A stretch of DNA of 64,000 nucleotides, from assembly GCA_964537975.1 (NCBI GenBank), contig CAZIDP010000015.1, positions 15,230-79,229 on the forward strand, in the 5' to 3' direction. The translations under genes were made by a program, and so were the position numbers. A model generated the notes under the pieces. That model had not been told where the DNA came from. It ran no database searches and saw nothing but the letters and a program-made list of their open reading frames with translations. Origin of the DNA: SCBR16-9 sp964537975 (GTDB taxonomy: Bacteria; Hydrogenedentota; Hydrogenedentia; Hydrogenedentales; SCBR16-9). This document shows, one piece after another, positions 19,066-28,352 of the stretch. Each line of letters opens with the position of its first letter. The first letter of the stretch is position 1.

Positions 19066-19167
19066 ATGAATATAGAAGCCGTGTTGGATATCATTTTGCA
19101 AATTTTAAATCTAATTGAAGCGTTAGCCCGTGTTTTCGGGTTTAGTTTAAACTTTTTTGGAAGCTGA
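19066..19167 (+). CDS. Small ORF of 33 codons, amphipathic helix-like
   Basis: ATG at 19066 and TGA at 19165-19167, preceded 5 bases upstream by AAGGAGCT, one of the best ribosome sites in the window. The product has hydrophobic residues (I, L, V, F) at nearly every third to fourth position, an Asp/Glu at 4, 8 and 18, one Arg, and a Phe-rich end (FGFSLNFF). It resembles a membrane-bound or toxin-like small protein. The flanking sequence (18820-19065 and 19168-19301) has no other frame of note. A strong terminator follows at 19302-19342. It is too short for a family call; a real gene is likely but not certain. Confidence 0.5.
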   Translation: MNIEAVLDIILQILNLIEALARVFGFSLNFFGS

Positions 19168-19301
19168 TCCCAAGATAATATAAATCATCCATTGTTATTC
19201 TTTTTATGAATCTTAAAAAGTGCAGCATGGTGTACTTAATTGCAACAGCTCCTGTCAATTGTACTCACCGGGTAACAGTAATTTTTTTTTGGACATTAAA
19301 T

Positions 19302-19342
19302 AACCGTGTCTTCTTGCGGATTTATGGCATGAAGACACGGTT
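19302..19342. terminator. Strong hairpin, probably bidirectional
   Basis: A perfect 12-bp stem (AACCGTGTCTTC / GAAGACACGGTT) with a 17-base loop, followed by TAATTTTGTTT on the plus strand. It lies downstream of the 33-codon ORF and also beyond the stop of the convergent PpiD-like gene, so it can serve both. Confidence 0.75.
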
Positions 19343-19434
19343 TAATTTTGTTTACAATCAATCCTATATTCAGTCTGATTGAGTATTTTAATTCATCTGT
19401 GTAGTATCATCCGGTATTATGTATTACCACAGTG

Positions 19435-21348
19435 TTATTCTGCTTCTTCAGAAGGCAATTCCAAATCCAATTCACCAAGGTCAATCTCAAATTCGGTTTC
19501 CTGCGAAGCAGGCGTTTCACGACCTAATCCGAGTATGGTTTCAAGCACATTTGGGTTGGTGTTGATTGCATACCTTTGCATACTGCGCTCTCTCAAATCC
19601 AAAAGGTAGTCTTGCAAAAGGGCATTTTCATACATTTTTAACATTTGCATACGAAGTTCATCAAGCTTTTCTGTCCATTGCTCCCGGTCTTCAATGGAAG
19701 GTGACACCCGTTCAACCAACTCAATGAAATAGGTATCTCCCAGGAATCCCTGCAATGGGCCAGCCATTTCACCAGGTTCACCACGGCCAACAGCCTCGTA
19801 AACTTCTGCTGTTTGCAGATATACCTGATCCTGGAATAAATACTCTTGGCGGTTAAACTCGCGTGTTTCTACTGGCACTGCTTCAAGCTCGGGAAACAGC
19901 GCCGCAATGTCATCCAGTGATTCTGCCTGTTCCTTGATTTTAGATGCATACTCTGCCGTGAGTTCCTGATATTCATCACTTCGTTCGAATCTTAGAATCG
20001 CATCTGATTCAACACGATCGCGTACTTCTTCGAAAGGTTGTACTGTACCAGGAATCACTTCGATGAGACGTGCCAGGTAAATGTTGTCTTGCCCGGCAAT
20101 CACCTCAACGGAGAAATCTTCGGGATCACGACCCTGGAATGTAATTCTGAAGGTACGCGCATCATTCGCGGAAATACCTTCTATTTCAACACTCTCGTTG
20201 TTAAAAGAACCGGTCGTAAAGTAGGAAAGATTGTACGTTTCAAGCACAGAAGCAAAGTCATCTGATTCCATCAACTCATCTGCAATGGATTGGGCCATGG
20301 CCAATCGGTCTTCTCGCTCTTCATCATCGAGGTCGACGCGAAACAAGATTTGCCGGGCAAATACTTCCCGCTCACCCGTGTCTTCGTCTTCACGCTCTTC
20401 GTCAATTTTATAAATGTAATAACCAGATGGTGCTGGCACCAATTCACTTACTTCGCCTGCTGCCAAATCATAGAGTGGTCTGCGGTGGTCAGGTTCACTT
20501 ACACCTTGACGCATCCATCCCATCTCGCCGCCATTTCCAGCTGAAATATCAGAGTATTCATTGGCCAGTTCGGCAAAATCATCTCCAGCTTGCGCCCGTT
20601 CCAGCACATCAAAAGCGATAGCGGGGGGATCGGGTTTTAATGAGATGGTTGAAAATTCAGCAGTTTTCTGATCAAGCGACCGGTAATTTTCGCTGTTTTC
20701 TTCATAATGGGCACGAATTGCTTCTTCATCAAGAGAGACAGGCGGTTCAACCTTAATGTAACGAATTCTCAATTTTGTTTCGTTGTCTTCAAGCGTTTCC
20801 TCGAGTTCCTTGTCCAGCACACGTGCTGCTGGCGCGGTAATGGTCTCCAGGAATAGCTCACGCATAAGCTGATTTTGCATGTCAGCATAAATGGCATTCC
20901 AGTCAAATCCTTGCTGAATCCAATAGTTCCAGGCCTCCGGATTAAAATTCCCGTTTTCATCCTGAACCATGGGCAGTTTTTTCAGATTGTTTTCCAGAAT
21001 TTCACGACGAAATGTGTATCCTTTTTCTTGTTCTTTGATACTGATAAACGCACGGTCAACCAATGCCTGGAGTACCTGGTCTGCTGTGCCGTCTGCGGCC
21101 AGTTCCGCGAAAGTAGGACGCTCACCGCCCATTTGCTGGGATCTTCGTTGTGCTTCTTCGTCCAATGTGCGACGAAATTCAGAGGCATAAATTGGCATTC
21201 CACCAACTGTAGCCAGTACTTGATCCTGTTGGGGGGAGGAACTCTGACCAAAAAATGAAGGGATACCAAAGAAAAGCATGGGTATTCCGATAAACAAAAT
21301 CAAAAAGAGCAAAAACCATTTTTTGTGGCGACGCATTAAATTCTGCAT
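19435..21348 (-). CDS. PpiD-like peptidyl-prolyl isomerase/chaperone, membrane-anchored
   Basis: 637 residues. A single N-terminal membrane anchor (about 10-33) is followed by a SurA-type N-domain (residues about 40-215) and a parvulin-like domain (about 220-330): FSTISLKPD, FAELANEYSDI, NGGEMGWMRQG and a GYYIYKI strand. The C-terminal half is a further helical and parvulin-like region, then an acidic tail. PpiD proteins help newly exported proteins fold in the periplasm. The ATG has AGGAGGT nine bases upstream. It is a single gene, convergent with the small ORF. Confidence 0.85.
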   Translation of the reverse strand: MQNLMRRHKKWFLLFLILFIGIPMLFFGIPSFFGQSSSPQQDQVLATVGGMPIYASEFRRTLDEEAQRRSQQMGGERPTFAELAADGTADQVLQALVDRAFISIKEQEKGYTFRREILENNLKKLPMVQDENGNFNPEAWNYWIQQGFDWNAIYADMQNQLMRELFLETITAPAARVLDKELEETLEDNETKLRIRYIKVEPPVSLDEEAIRAHYEENSENYRSLDQKTAEFSTISLKPDPPAIAFDVLERAQAGDDFAELANEYSDISAGNGGEMGWMRQGVSEPDHRRPLYDLAAGEVSELVPAPSGYYIYKIDEEREDEDTGEREVFARQILFRVDLDDEEREDRLAMAQSIADELMESDDFASVLETYNLSYFTTGSFNNESVEIEGISANDARTFRITFQGRDPEDFSVEVIAGQDNIYLARLIEVIPGTVQPFEEVRDRVESDAILRFERSDEYQELTAEYASKIKEQAESLDDIAALFPELEAVPVETREFNRQEYLFQDQVYLQTAEVYEAVGRGEPGEMAGPLQGFLGDTYFIELVERVSPSIEDREQWTEKLDELRMQMLKMYENALLQDYLLDLRERSMQRYAINTNPNVLETILGLGRETPASQETEFEIDLGELDLELPSEEAE

Positions 21349-21900
21349 AGTGCAGACTACCTCCTAAGTACCAATTTTTCCAAGAGAATTAAATTGGTTG
21401 ATTACTGCGACAGGGTGGGTTGTTATAACGTGTTCCAAACGCTTCATAAGTCGCTTAATGTAGCATATTCTGTCAAATTCCTGCAAACGACATCCCTCGA
21501 CGGATCTTGTGCAAGAACCTGTGAGCAATCGTTATGTGTAAACCCTGTGTAAACCCTGTGAAAACATTACAATAAACTGTTTTAAAAAACGGATTTTGAT
21601 CGATGTACTTCTTACCTTCGTGCTGTAACCTGCTTGTTTCCATGTGAATAGGAGTAAAAAAACGAGAATTACACCTGTCGATGTGATGGAATGTGGGGTC
21701 ATCGTATCGACTATGTAATGAAGTCTTGTATATTCTGCCGAGCTTTGGGTACACTGCCCCCTATACTCCTGTGAATTGCCTTGCACGCAGGGTATGCATT
21801 TCAATCAGGTGCAGGCAACACTATTGTTATTGATTTTCCATTCCAAACATTGTCCTGGTCAACCTGCCATGATCTCATATCATGCGATTTCTTAGAGGAG
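21349..21900. other. Region upstream of the NrdD-like gene
   Basis: Upstream of the NrdD-like gene on one side and of the PpiD-like gene on the other. It holds an 11-base tandem repeat (TGTAAACCCTG, near 21537-21560) that could be a binding site. I see no convincing NrdR box. A reading frame open from 21781 joins the NrdD-like gene but lacks a ribosome site before 21894. Confidence 0.4.
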
Positions 21901-24234
21901 ATGCCGGTATTGTCCGCATCGGATAAGAGTAACAGTAATAATCCCCATGACGCATATGAAGAAGCAATGGAGTACTCGGCACCGGTAGAAGGTGATTTCG
22001 ACGTACAACTCACGCTTCCATTGCCACCATCGCATCTACCTGAACCATTTACGACTATCATTAAACGGGATGGTCGTCAGGAGCCGTTCGACAAGAACAA
22101 GATTGCTGAGGCCATATTCAAAGCTGCGCACACCATTGGCGGACAGGACCGCAATCTGGCGATGAGCCTGGCTTCTGCTGTGTCCATTTACCTGACCAAA
22201 CGTTTGGGAGGAAGTGCGCCGACCGTGGACCAGGTGCATGATGCCGTTGAGCGTGTGCTTATTTATATGGACCATGTGAAAACGGCGCTGGCATATGTCC
22301 GGTTCCGTGATCAACGGGCGCGTATCAGGAAATTGCGTGAAGGTGATATACAAGCCCTGATGAATGAACTTGAAGAAGCCCGACTGGGAGACAAAGACGG
22401 ACGTATCCATGCGTTAGATTCGGCAGTACGTACCAGCAATGACACACTCACCATTTGGGAACGTGCCAAAATAGTGGAAGCCCTGGTTCGAGAAACAGCC
22501 CTGGAGCGTCCCATCGCGGAGTTGATTGCGCTTGAAGTTGAGCAACAACTGCAACATGCAAAAATTAAAACGTTGACGACATCGCTGGTGCGGGAGCTGG
22601 TAGATGCCCGCTTGATTGCGCATGGCCTGGAAGAGCACTGCAAACGCCACCGAAGACTGGGTGTACCCTTGTATGATTTGGAGTGCATACTTCGGGGTAC
22701 GCACGAAAAGGTTCGCGGGGCTTCCCCGGATTTGACCGATCATGTATTGGCAGGCGCATTAAAAAAGGAATATGCCCTGGTACATGTATATGCACCGCAT
22801 GTAGTTGATGCCCATCTCGAAGGGATGATGCATTTACATGATCTGGAGTACATAGACCGGTTGGATGCAGGCTTATTTTCAATGGAGCCTTTGTTGTTGC
22901 ACGGTATGCGACTTCCAGGTATTTCCTCCATTCCTGCCGACTTCACAGCTCCACCTGCCAATGCGATGGAATGGCTTGCACAGTGGAGCAAAGCGAATGC
23001 TGCAATGCGCGGCTTCTTTATCAATGAATCAGGCTGGAAGGCATTCAATGTGGTTGGTGCACCCCTGCTGAAAGGTTGGTCAGTAACTGAAATTGAAGGA
23101 TTTGCGCGCTCTTTGGTGTATGAATGTGCCTTGCAGGCATTACATGCGCAGACATATAGAAGTCAACCAGTAAGAATAGGCTTGCACTGGTATCCGGCAT
23201 CGACAATACGCAACCGGAATATCGCCAGGCCAGACAACACAACAGAAACGTATGCAGACCACCAGCATGCCGCGCAGCAATTGGCCTGGGCAATACTGGA
23301 AATCTTTCGACAAGGAGGCAGCTCCGGTATCGCATTTCCCGCTCCGCATTTGGAAATTATCCTGGATGATAACCTGATAAAATCAGATGGACATGAGGTT
23401 TTCTTACATCATGCGGCGTCAGTAGCAACGCTTCGCGGCAACATTACGTTTCGTTTTGTTCGAAACAATATAATCCGCATTGAAGATCAAAATATTTCTG
23501 AACATAATTCGGTCTATTCTCGAATAACTCTGAACATGCCACGAGTTGCTTATGATGCTGGTAGTGAAGCCCGGCTGTTTGAAATACTAGATGAAAGAAT
23601 TTCATTGATCGCAAATGCATTACAAGAAAAGCGTAACTTCATCGAAGGATTGTTGTCACCTGAAGGTCATGGTTGCTTGCGTTCTTTGGGACACGGTTTT
23701 CCGGAGATTCCCTGGGTAAATATAGAAAAAAGCTTTGGACTGGTAGCCCTGGAAGGATTATGGGAATGCGTAGTCACAGTTTTGGGGAAACAGTCCAAAG
23801 ACATACAAGCTTGCATGGCACTGGGCGAACGCATATTAAAGTACATGGACACCACATGCAGAAATCACTCCGAACGTTTGGGGATTAATATTGCTTTGTC
23901 CTGTAATGAAGACCGAATTGTTGGGCGTCGCCTGACAGCGCTGGACCTGCGTAAATATCCACACTCTGTAGCTTCTTTGTTTGGCGATCAAACGCAATCT
24001 GAAATGCCGGACGGTACTGCCCTTGCGTATTCACCTGGCATATCAATGCGAAATGCAGCCGATGTAGATACTTTTCAACGAGTAAGCCTGGAAGGCACCT
24101 GGCATCCATACCTGGACTGGAATCCGCAGTGTGTAGTACCTTTGCCCATGAATGAAACGTCGGAACAATCGGTGGTTGATTTTTTACTAAAGGTTTTTTA
24201 TACAACGACATGTCGCGCTGTCTGTTTCAGATAA
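21901..24234 (+). CDS. NrdD-like protein (class III ribonucleotide reductase family) lacking a recognisable glycyl-radical tail
   Basis: 777 residues from the ATG at 21901. The site AGAGGAG ends directly before that ATG, so a TTG at 21910, nine bases on, is a better-spaced start. Residues about 30-140 are an ATP-cone (IIKRDGRQEPFDKNKI, YVRFRDQRARIRKLREG); a second ATP-cone-like segment follows (about 150-250). The rest aligns in outline with the NrdD barrel: MMHLHDLEYIDRLDAG, GGSSGIAFPAPHLEI, ISEHNSVYSRITLNMPR. The usual class III features are missing: no Cys follows HLHDLEY, where the family has CC or NC, and the protein ends at CRAVCFR, where NrdD would go on to a Cys4 zinc site and the RVxGYxG loop. 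None of the other frames down to 24356 supplies one. It is either truncated or a divergent paralogue. It is followed by a radical SAM gene 122 bases downstream. Confidence 0.75.
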   Translation: MPVLSASDKSNSNNPHDAYEEAMEYSAPVEGDFDVQLTLPLPPSHLPEPFTTIIKRDGRQEPFDKNKIAEAIFKAAHTIGGQDRNLAMSLASAVSIYLTKRLGGSAPTVDQVHDAVERVLIYMDHVKTALAYVRFRDQRARIRKLREGDIQALMNELEEARLGDKDGRIHALDSAVRTSNDTLTIWERAKIVEALVRETALERPIAELIALEVEQQLQHAKIKTLTTSLVRELVDARLIAHGLEEHCKRHRRLGVPLYDLECILRGTHEKVRGASPDLTDHVLAGALKKEYALVHVYAPHVVDAHLEGMMHLHDLEYIDRLDAGLFSMEPLLLHGMRLPGISSIPADFTAPPANAMEWLAQWSKANAAMRGFFINESGWKAFNVVGAPLLKGWSVTEIEGFARSLVYECALQALHAQTYRSQPVRIGLHWYPASTIRNRNIARPDNTTETYADHQHAAQQLAWAILEIFRQGGSSGIAFPAPHLEIILDDNLIKSDGHEVFLHHAASVATLRGNITFRFVRNNIIRIEDQNISEHNSVYSRITLNMPRVAYDAGSEARLFEILDERISLIANALQEKRNFIEGLLSPEGHGCLRSLGHGFPEIPWVNIEKSFGLVALEGLWECVVTVLGKQSKDIQACMALGERILKYMDTTCRNHSERLGINIALSCNEDRIVGRRLTALDLRKYPHSVASLFGDQTQSEMPDGTALAYSPGISMRNAADVDTFQRVSLEGTWHPYLDWNPQCVVPLPMNETSEQSVVDFLLKVFYTTTCRAVCFR

Positions 24235-24356
24235 ACTAAGCTACTTCACCTGTACCATTGTAACCAGCAGGCTGAATTTCAGATAGGATTTGGATTTAGC
24301 CCTTTTCGTTAAAATTATATACGGCACTGAAACATGAAATACCAAGTCTGAGGCAC

Positions 24357-25286
24357 ATGATTACAGATACAATCCTGCATATTGATGACCAGAACTGGTC
24401 CTGCACGTCGGCAGGCCAGCCCAGAGGGTATATTCAACCAGAAACTTTGTCAGAACTGTGGTTTCATACCGGTACCGTGTGCAACCTGCAATGTCCATTT
24501 TGCCTTGAAGGCTCAAAACCTGCCGATAATCGATTGGGGCAGCCCTCCTTTGATGATTTGCAGCCAATAATTGATGAAGCCTTGAAGCTGGATGTGCATT
24601 GGTTTTCTTTTACCGGTGGTGAGCCCTTTGTAAACAAGGAGCTGGTGCGTATATTGAAGTATGCTTTGGAACACCGTCCGTGTCTGGTGCTCAGTAATGG
24701 CACGCTTCCACTTGCCAGGCGATTGCAGGAATTGCTGCCTTTACTCCAGAAACCAAATCCATTGCGTATTCGCATCAGTCTGGATGCACCAAACGCAGAA
24801 GCTCACGATGTCGGGCGGGGTGCCGGAAATTTTATTCTGGCTCTTGATACCCTGCGTGCCTTGCATAACGCAGGATTCGGTATTTCGGTAGCCCGGTTGA
24901 TGCTCCCGGAAGAAGACAAAGATGAAGTGGACAACAGGTACCGACTGCTTTTTCAACAAAACAGATTACCAGAATCATTACCAATTGTTGCATTTCCAGA
25001 CTTCCTAAATCCGGGCGAGCATCCAGAAGGAATACCGGAAATTACCCAAAACTGTATGACGACCTATCATACCGAAGCGAGTCGTGCCAGCTTCATGTGT
25101 GCCTATTCAAAAATGGTAGTCAAAAAAAACGGGAAAATGCGTGTGTACGCGTGTACCCTCGTTGATGACGATCCAGACTATGATCTTGGAGGCACGTTGA
25201 CAGAAGCCATGAGATACCGCGTGATGCTTCGCCACCACCGCTGTTTCTCCTGCTTCGCGCATGGCGCCAGTTGCAGCGAACGATAA
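24357..25286 (+). CDS. Radical SAM/SPASM-type protein next to the NrdD-like gene
   Basis: 309 residues. Near residue 42 the CX3CX2C motif is intact (CNLQCPFC); an FTGGEPF motif and the ribose-binding strands follow, so this is a genuine radical SAM enzyme. The C-terminal 80 residues have a SPASM-like set of Cys (FMCAYS, YACTLVDDD, HRCFSCFAHGASC), so it should carry one or two extra clusters. This is larger than NrdG, the usual activase of NrdD, which has no SPASM region. The gene follows the NrdD-like gene in the same direction. Whether it activates that protein or modifies another substrate is open. Start ATG at 24357 has a weak GAGG site. Confidence 0.85.
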   Translation: MITDTILHIDDQNWSCTSAGQPRGYIQPETLSELWFHTGTVCNLQCPFCLEGSKPADNRLGQPSFDDLQPIIDEALKLDVHWFSFTGGEPFVNKELVRILKYALEHRPCLVLSNGTLPLARRLQELLPLLQKPNPLRIRISLDAPNAEAHDVGRGAGNFILALDTLRALHNAGFGISVARLMLPEEDKDEVDNRYRLLFQQNRLPESLPIVAFPDFLNPGEHPEGIPEITQNCMTTYHTEASRASFMCAYSKMVVKKNGKMRVYACTLVDDDPDYDLGGTLTEAMRYRVMLRHHRCFSCFAHGASCSER

Positions 25287-25315
25287 AACATACTACAAAA
25301 CATGCTTTTTTATCG
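25281..25315. terminator. AT-rich hairpin at the end of the radical SAM gene
   Basis: An 8-bp outer stem (CGATAAAA / TTTTATCG) plus CAT/ATG inside, overlapping the stop codon of the radical SAM gene and facing the convergent amidohydrolase. Mostly A/T, so weak; a T run is part of the stem. Confidence 0.45.
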
Positions 25316-25379
25316 ACACAACATTTTCCAGCAATGCGATATCTGAAGCCTTCATTTCAAAAATGTAAATGAAATTGTA

Positions 25380-26357
25380 CTACTCTTCCAAACGATAAAA
25401 CTCACGGGCGGTGGTCTGGAATAACATGCGTTCTTCGTCTTCACTACAACCCGATATGACCTCTCTGAGTGCTTCCACCCAGCGGCGGTATTCTGTCGCA
25501 AGCAGCATGACCGGCCAGTCGCTGCCAAAGGCAGTTCGATTGAATCCGAAACATTCCAACACATGAGTTATCGGGAATCGGATGTCTTCAACAGTCCAGT
25601 TCTGGTGGTCTGCGGCTGTGGCCACCCCAGATATTTTGCAATAAACATTGGGTAATTCGGCGATAGCCTTAATGTCTTCCTGCCAGGGATCGTAATTCTG
25701 GTTTCGAATATCGGGTGGCGCCAGGTGACATATAATGAATTTGATATTCGGGCATTGTCTGGCCAGTTCCCGGGCTGCGGGTAGTTGGCGACGATTGATG
25801 CCGAAGTCAAAGCTGAAATTCACCTGCTCCAGTGACTGGATGCCTTGTATAAACTCGGGGCGCAGGCAATATTCAATATCTGCCTCCTGCTGCAACAGAC
25901 GACGAATACCACGCATCAGTGGATTCTGTGCCAGATATTCTAATGTGGGATTCACATGCCTGCCCAACTCCAGGGGTGCTGTCGCTACGATGCCTTGGAT
26001 ACGTGGGTCTTTCTCGGACAATGCGGTCACATAGTCCACTTCTGCAACAGCCTGACCCGGCAGGCATTCTGCCTGCACAAAAACAATCTGGCCAACAGGT
26101 ATACCTTCGGTGGCCTGTGCGTATTCTTCGGTCTGATAATCCTGATTTAGGATTTCATTGCCTCGAATCCAGTGGTAATGCAAATGGTTTTTATCCCAGA
26201 AATGTACATGGGTGTCCACGATGGGGTAGTCAAACATGGGTGTATCGTTCCTCTCCTGCATGGGTGTCGTCGCTGCAGTGGTTGGATGATTACCACTCAG
26301 GATGGTTGCGGCTGCGCTTGTCAAGATACTGTTTTTTAAGAAAGTCCGACGTTTCAT
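25380..26357 (-). CDS. Exported amidohydrolase (amidohydrolase_2, lactonase-like)
   Basis: 326 residues from the ATG at 26355-26357, behind GGAAAGAG; a longer frame upstream has no such site. The N-terminus is a Tat-like signal (MKRRTFLKNSILTSAAAT), so it likely works in the periplasm. The metal ligands of the family are visible: VDTHVHFWD near residue 45, KFIICHLAPP and FGSDWP. This set belongs to the metal-dependent amidohydrolase_2 family, which includes L-rhamnono- and L-fucono-lactonases; a sugar-lactone substrate is plausible. It is the last gene of the six-gene minus-strand cluster from 32042 down. Confidence 0.85.
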   Translation of the reverse strand: MKRRTFLKNSILTSAAATILSGNHPTTAATTPMQERNDTPMFDYPIVDTHVHFWDKNHLHYHWIRGNEILNQDYQTEEYAQATEGIPVGQIVFVQAECLPGQAVAEVDYVTALSEKDPRIQGIVATAPLELGRHVNPTLEYLAQNPLMRGIRRLLQQEADIEYCLRPEFIQGIQSLEQVNFSFDFGINRRQLPAARELARQCPNIKFIICHLAPPDIRNQNYDPWQEDIKAIAELPNVYCKISGVATAADHQNWTVEDIRFPITHVLECFGFNRTAFGSDWPVMLLATEYRRWVEALREVISGCSEDEERMLFQTTAREFYRLEE

Positions 26358-26463
26358 AGACTCTTTCCAACTTGTTGTCTTGCGATTGTGAAGCCATCGA
26401 TTCACTGGCATTCTAACGTTTTAGTTATAAGTTTACAACAGGTATGCTTGTTTGCCAATCAGA

Positions 26464-27225
26464 TCAACTTTTGAACAATTGAATGAATGGGCCTATATTG
26501 CTGAAGAAGAGCAACAGTCCCATGGCAAGAACGATGCTCATGGTAATTTTCTGGAACAATTGTTCGGGTACCCGACTGGCATAGCGAATTCCAATGTAGG
26601 TACCCATCAGCATGGCTGGAATGAAGACTATGAGTTGCCCGGCCAGTGACCAGGTAATCTGGCCGATTATGGTAAAAAGCACGATGGCGTATAGGTTGAT
26701 TACCAGGAAATAGGTGACGACATTAGCACGAAATACGTTTTTCAGAGTGTCCTGGTTGGTTAGGAACAATACGACAGGTGGGCCGCCCATTGAAGTACTG
26801 CCACCGAAGAAACCGCTCAGCATACCAACGGGTATGAGTACCTTGGGGCGGTCTCCCTGGCGTAAGGGCTTTTTCCACCCTTTTAACATGGCCAGGGAAA
26901 ATAGGGTAACAAAGATACCGACAAAAACCTTGATTATAGCGCTGTCAAGATGCAGCAAAGCTATCATGCCGAGCGGTATACCGACGAGTCCACCCAATGC
27001 CAATGGTCCTACCATGCGAAGTCGCACATGCTTTCTGGCATCCCAGGCGACCACCACGGTATTGAGCGTACTCAGCAAAACGACGGTTGGGACAACAAGT
27101 GTGGGGGGGAGGATGAACATCAACGATGGTGCTGCTATGAGTGCTAATCCGAAACCTGTACATCCTTGTGCCAATCCTGCCGCGGCTGCGACAAAGGCAC
27201 CCACAACCAATTCCATTGCACCCAT
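26464..27225 (-). CDS. TauE/SafE family permease
   Basis: 253 residues with eight membrane helices. Typical marks are the GAFVAAAAGLAQGCTGFGLAL opening and the GFFGGSTSMGGPP loop in the second half, the conserved Gly-rich repeat of the family. Members export sulfite, sulfoacetate or related anions. The start has GAGGGGAA about ten bases upstream. It lies between a hydroxyacid dehydrogenase and an amidohydrolase in the same direction, suggesting export or import of an acid product; this is inference. Confidence 0.85.
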   Translation of the reverse strand: MGAMELVVGAFVAAAAGLAQGCTGFGLALIAAPSLMFILPPTLVVPTVVLLSTLNTVVVAWDARKHVRLRMVGPLALGGLVGIPLGMIALLHLDSAIIKVFVGIFVTLFSLAMLKGWKKPLRQGDRPKVLIPVGMLSGFFGGSTSMGGPPVVLFLTNQDTLKNVFRANVVTYFLVINLYAIVLFTIIGQITWSLAGQLIVFIPAMLMGTYIGIRYASRVPEQLFQKITMSIVLAMGLLLFFSNIGPFIQLFKS

Positions 27226-27260
27226 GTGATAAAAATTCCCCTCAACGTATATCTGAAGCT

Positions 27261-28220
27261 TTAATATCCTCGTTTCAAATCAACGAGGCTTTCCAGTGGT
27301 CGACCCGCAAGGTAATGTCCCAGATTCCGGAGAAACAAGTCAAACGCAACATCACCATTATACGGATTTAACCCGGACTTGTGCGGTGTAATGATACAAT
27401 TTTTTGCACTCCAGAGGGGATGATTGTCTGGCAAGGGTTCGGGATCGGTTACATCCAGGGCTGCTCCGGCAATAACTTCTTGTTCCAACGCTGCTATGAG
27501 TGCTTCAGAATCCACGGTGGTACCACGTCCCACATTTATAAATAATGCTGTTGGCCGCATGGCTGCAAATGCCGCACCGTTCATCATCTGGTAGGTGGCA
27601 GGGGTATTGGGGAGTGTGGATACAACAACGTCACATTCTCCCAGAAAGGTGTGCAGTGCTTCAGATGCGTAAACATTTTTGTACAGACTTTCAGCCTGAC
27701 CGGATGTATTCAGGCCAATGACCGGTGATCCCAATGCGTGTGCCACCTCGGCAATGCGGTTGCCAATGCTGCCGGTACCCATCACCCCGATGACCATATC
27801 TTTTACCAGCGGCATCATCGGAGGTTCGTGAGTCCAGGTTTTTTGCTGTTGTCCCGCAAAGGCCTGTGGTAATCCACGAAAGAATCCCAATATCAACGCG
27901 AACACATGCTCGGTCATACTCTGGCTGCACATGCCCCGACAATTTGCAACCTGTACCTGACTTGCAACAAGCTCTGGGTAGCACATGTTTTCTACGCCAT
28001 GCCAACTCAACTGGATGTATTCCAGTGATTTCGCAAGTGCAAATTCTTCCGGTTTAACCCTGCCATAAGCGATGTGGGCTTCCTTGATTTCCTCTGGCAC
28101 CAGTTCTCTCGCTTGTGCGCAATCAACAATATGCAGCGAAGGGTAGACGTTTTTTAATTGTTTTTGCTGGTTTGTGTTTGCGGGTGTTATCAATACCAGT
28201 TTTTTGGGTGTAGCGGTCAT
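27261..28220 (-). CDS. D-2-hydroxyacid dehydrogenase family protein
   Basis: 319 residues. The NAD-binding Rossmann motif GVMGTGSIGNRIAEVA lies at about residue 145. The catalytic triad is in place: Arg in NVGRGT, Glu in DPEPLP and His in TPHKSG. This family reduces 2-keto acids or oxidises D-2-hydroxyacids, as in glyoxylate or hydroxypyruvate reductases. Exact substrate not readable. It lies 35 bases upstream of the TauE-like gene, likely in one transcript, and 133 bases downstream of an aldo/keto reductase. Confidence 0.85.
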   Translation of the reverse strand: MTATPKKLVLITPANTNQQKQLKNVYPSLHIVDCAQARELVPEEIKEAHIAYGRVKPEEFALAKSLEYIQLSWHGVENMCYPELVASQVQVANCRGMCSQSMTEHVFALILGFFRGLPQAFAGQQQKTWTHEPPMMPLVKDMVIGVMGTGSIGNRIAEVAHALGSPVIGLNTSGQAESLYKNVYASEALHTFLGECDVVVSTLPNTPATYQMMNGAAFAAMRPTALFINVGRGTTVDSEALIAALEQEVIAGAALDVTDPEPLPDNHPLWSAKNCIITPHKSGLNPYNGDVAFDLFLRNLGHYLAGRPLESLVDLKRGY

Positions 28221-28352
28221 TGATGCGCGTATCCGATACTTATCGTATGTTTTTGTTTGTTATTGCTAAAAAGTAAATCACGGCAGGAAATCCATCTGTA
28301 CCGCCTGCCGCAATGTGTTCATATATCTGTATTGTTGTTTTTTTATGGTTTT

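Noticed and set aside
21533..21565. Tandem TGTAAACCCTG as an NrdR site upstream of the NrdD-like gene
   Set aside because: It does not match the NrdR box and has only two copies; kept only as a note.
24235..24356. A frameshifted C-terminal tail of the NrdD-like gene
   Set aside because: None of the three plus-strand frames in this gap carries a Cys4 site or an RVxGY-like motif.
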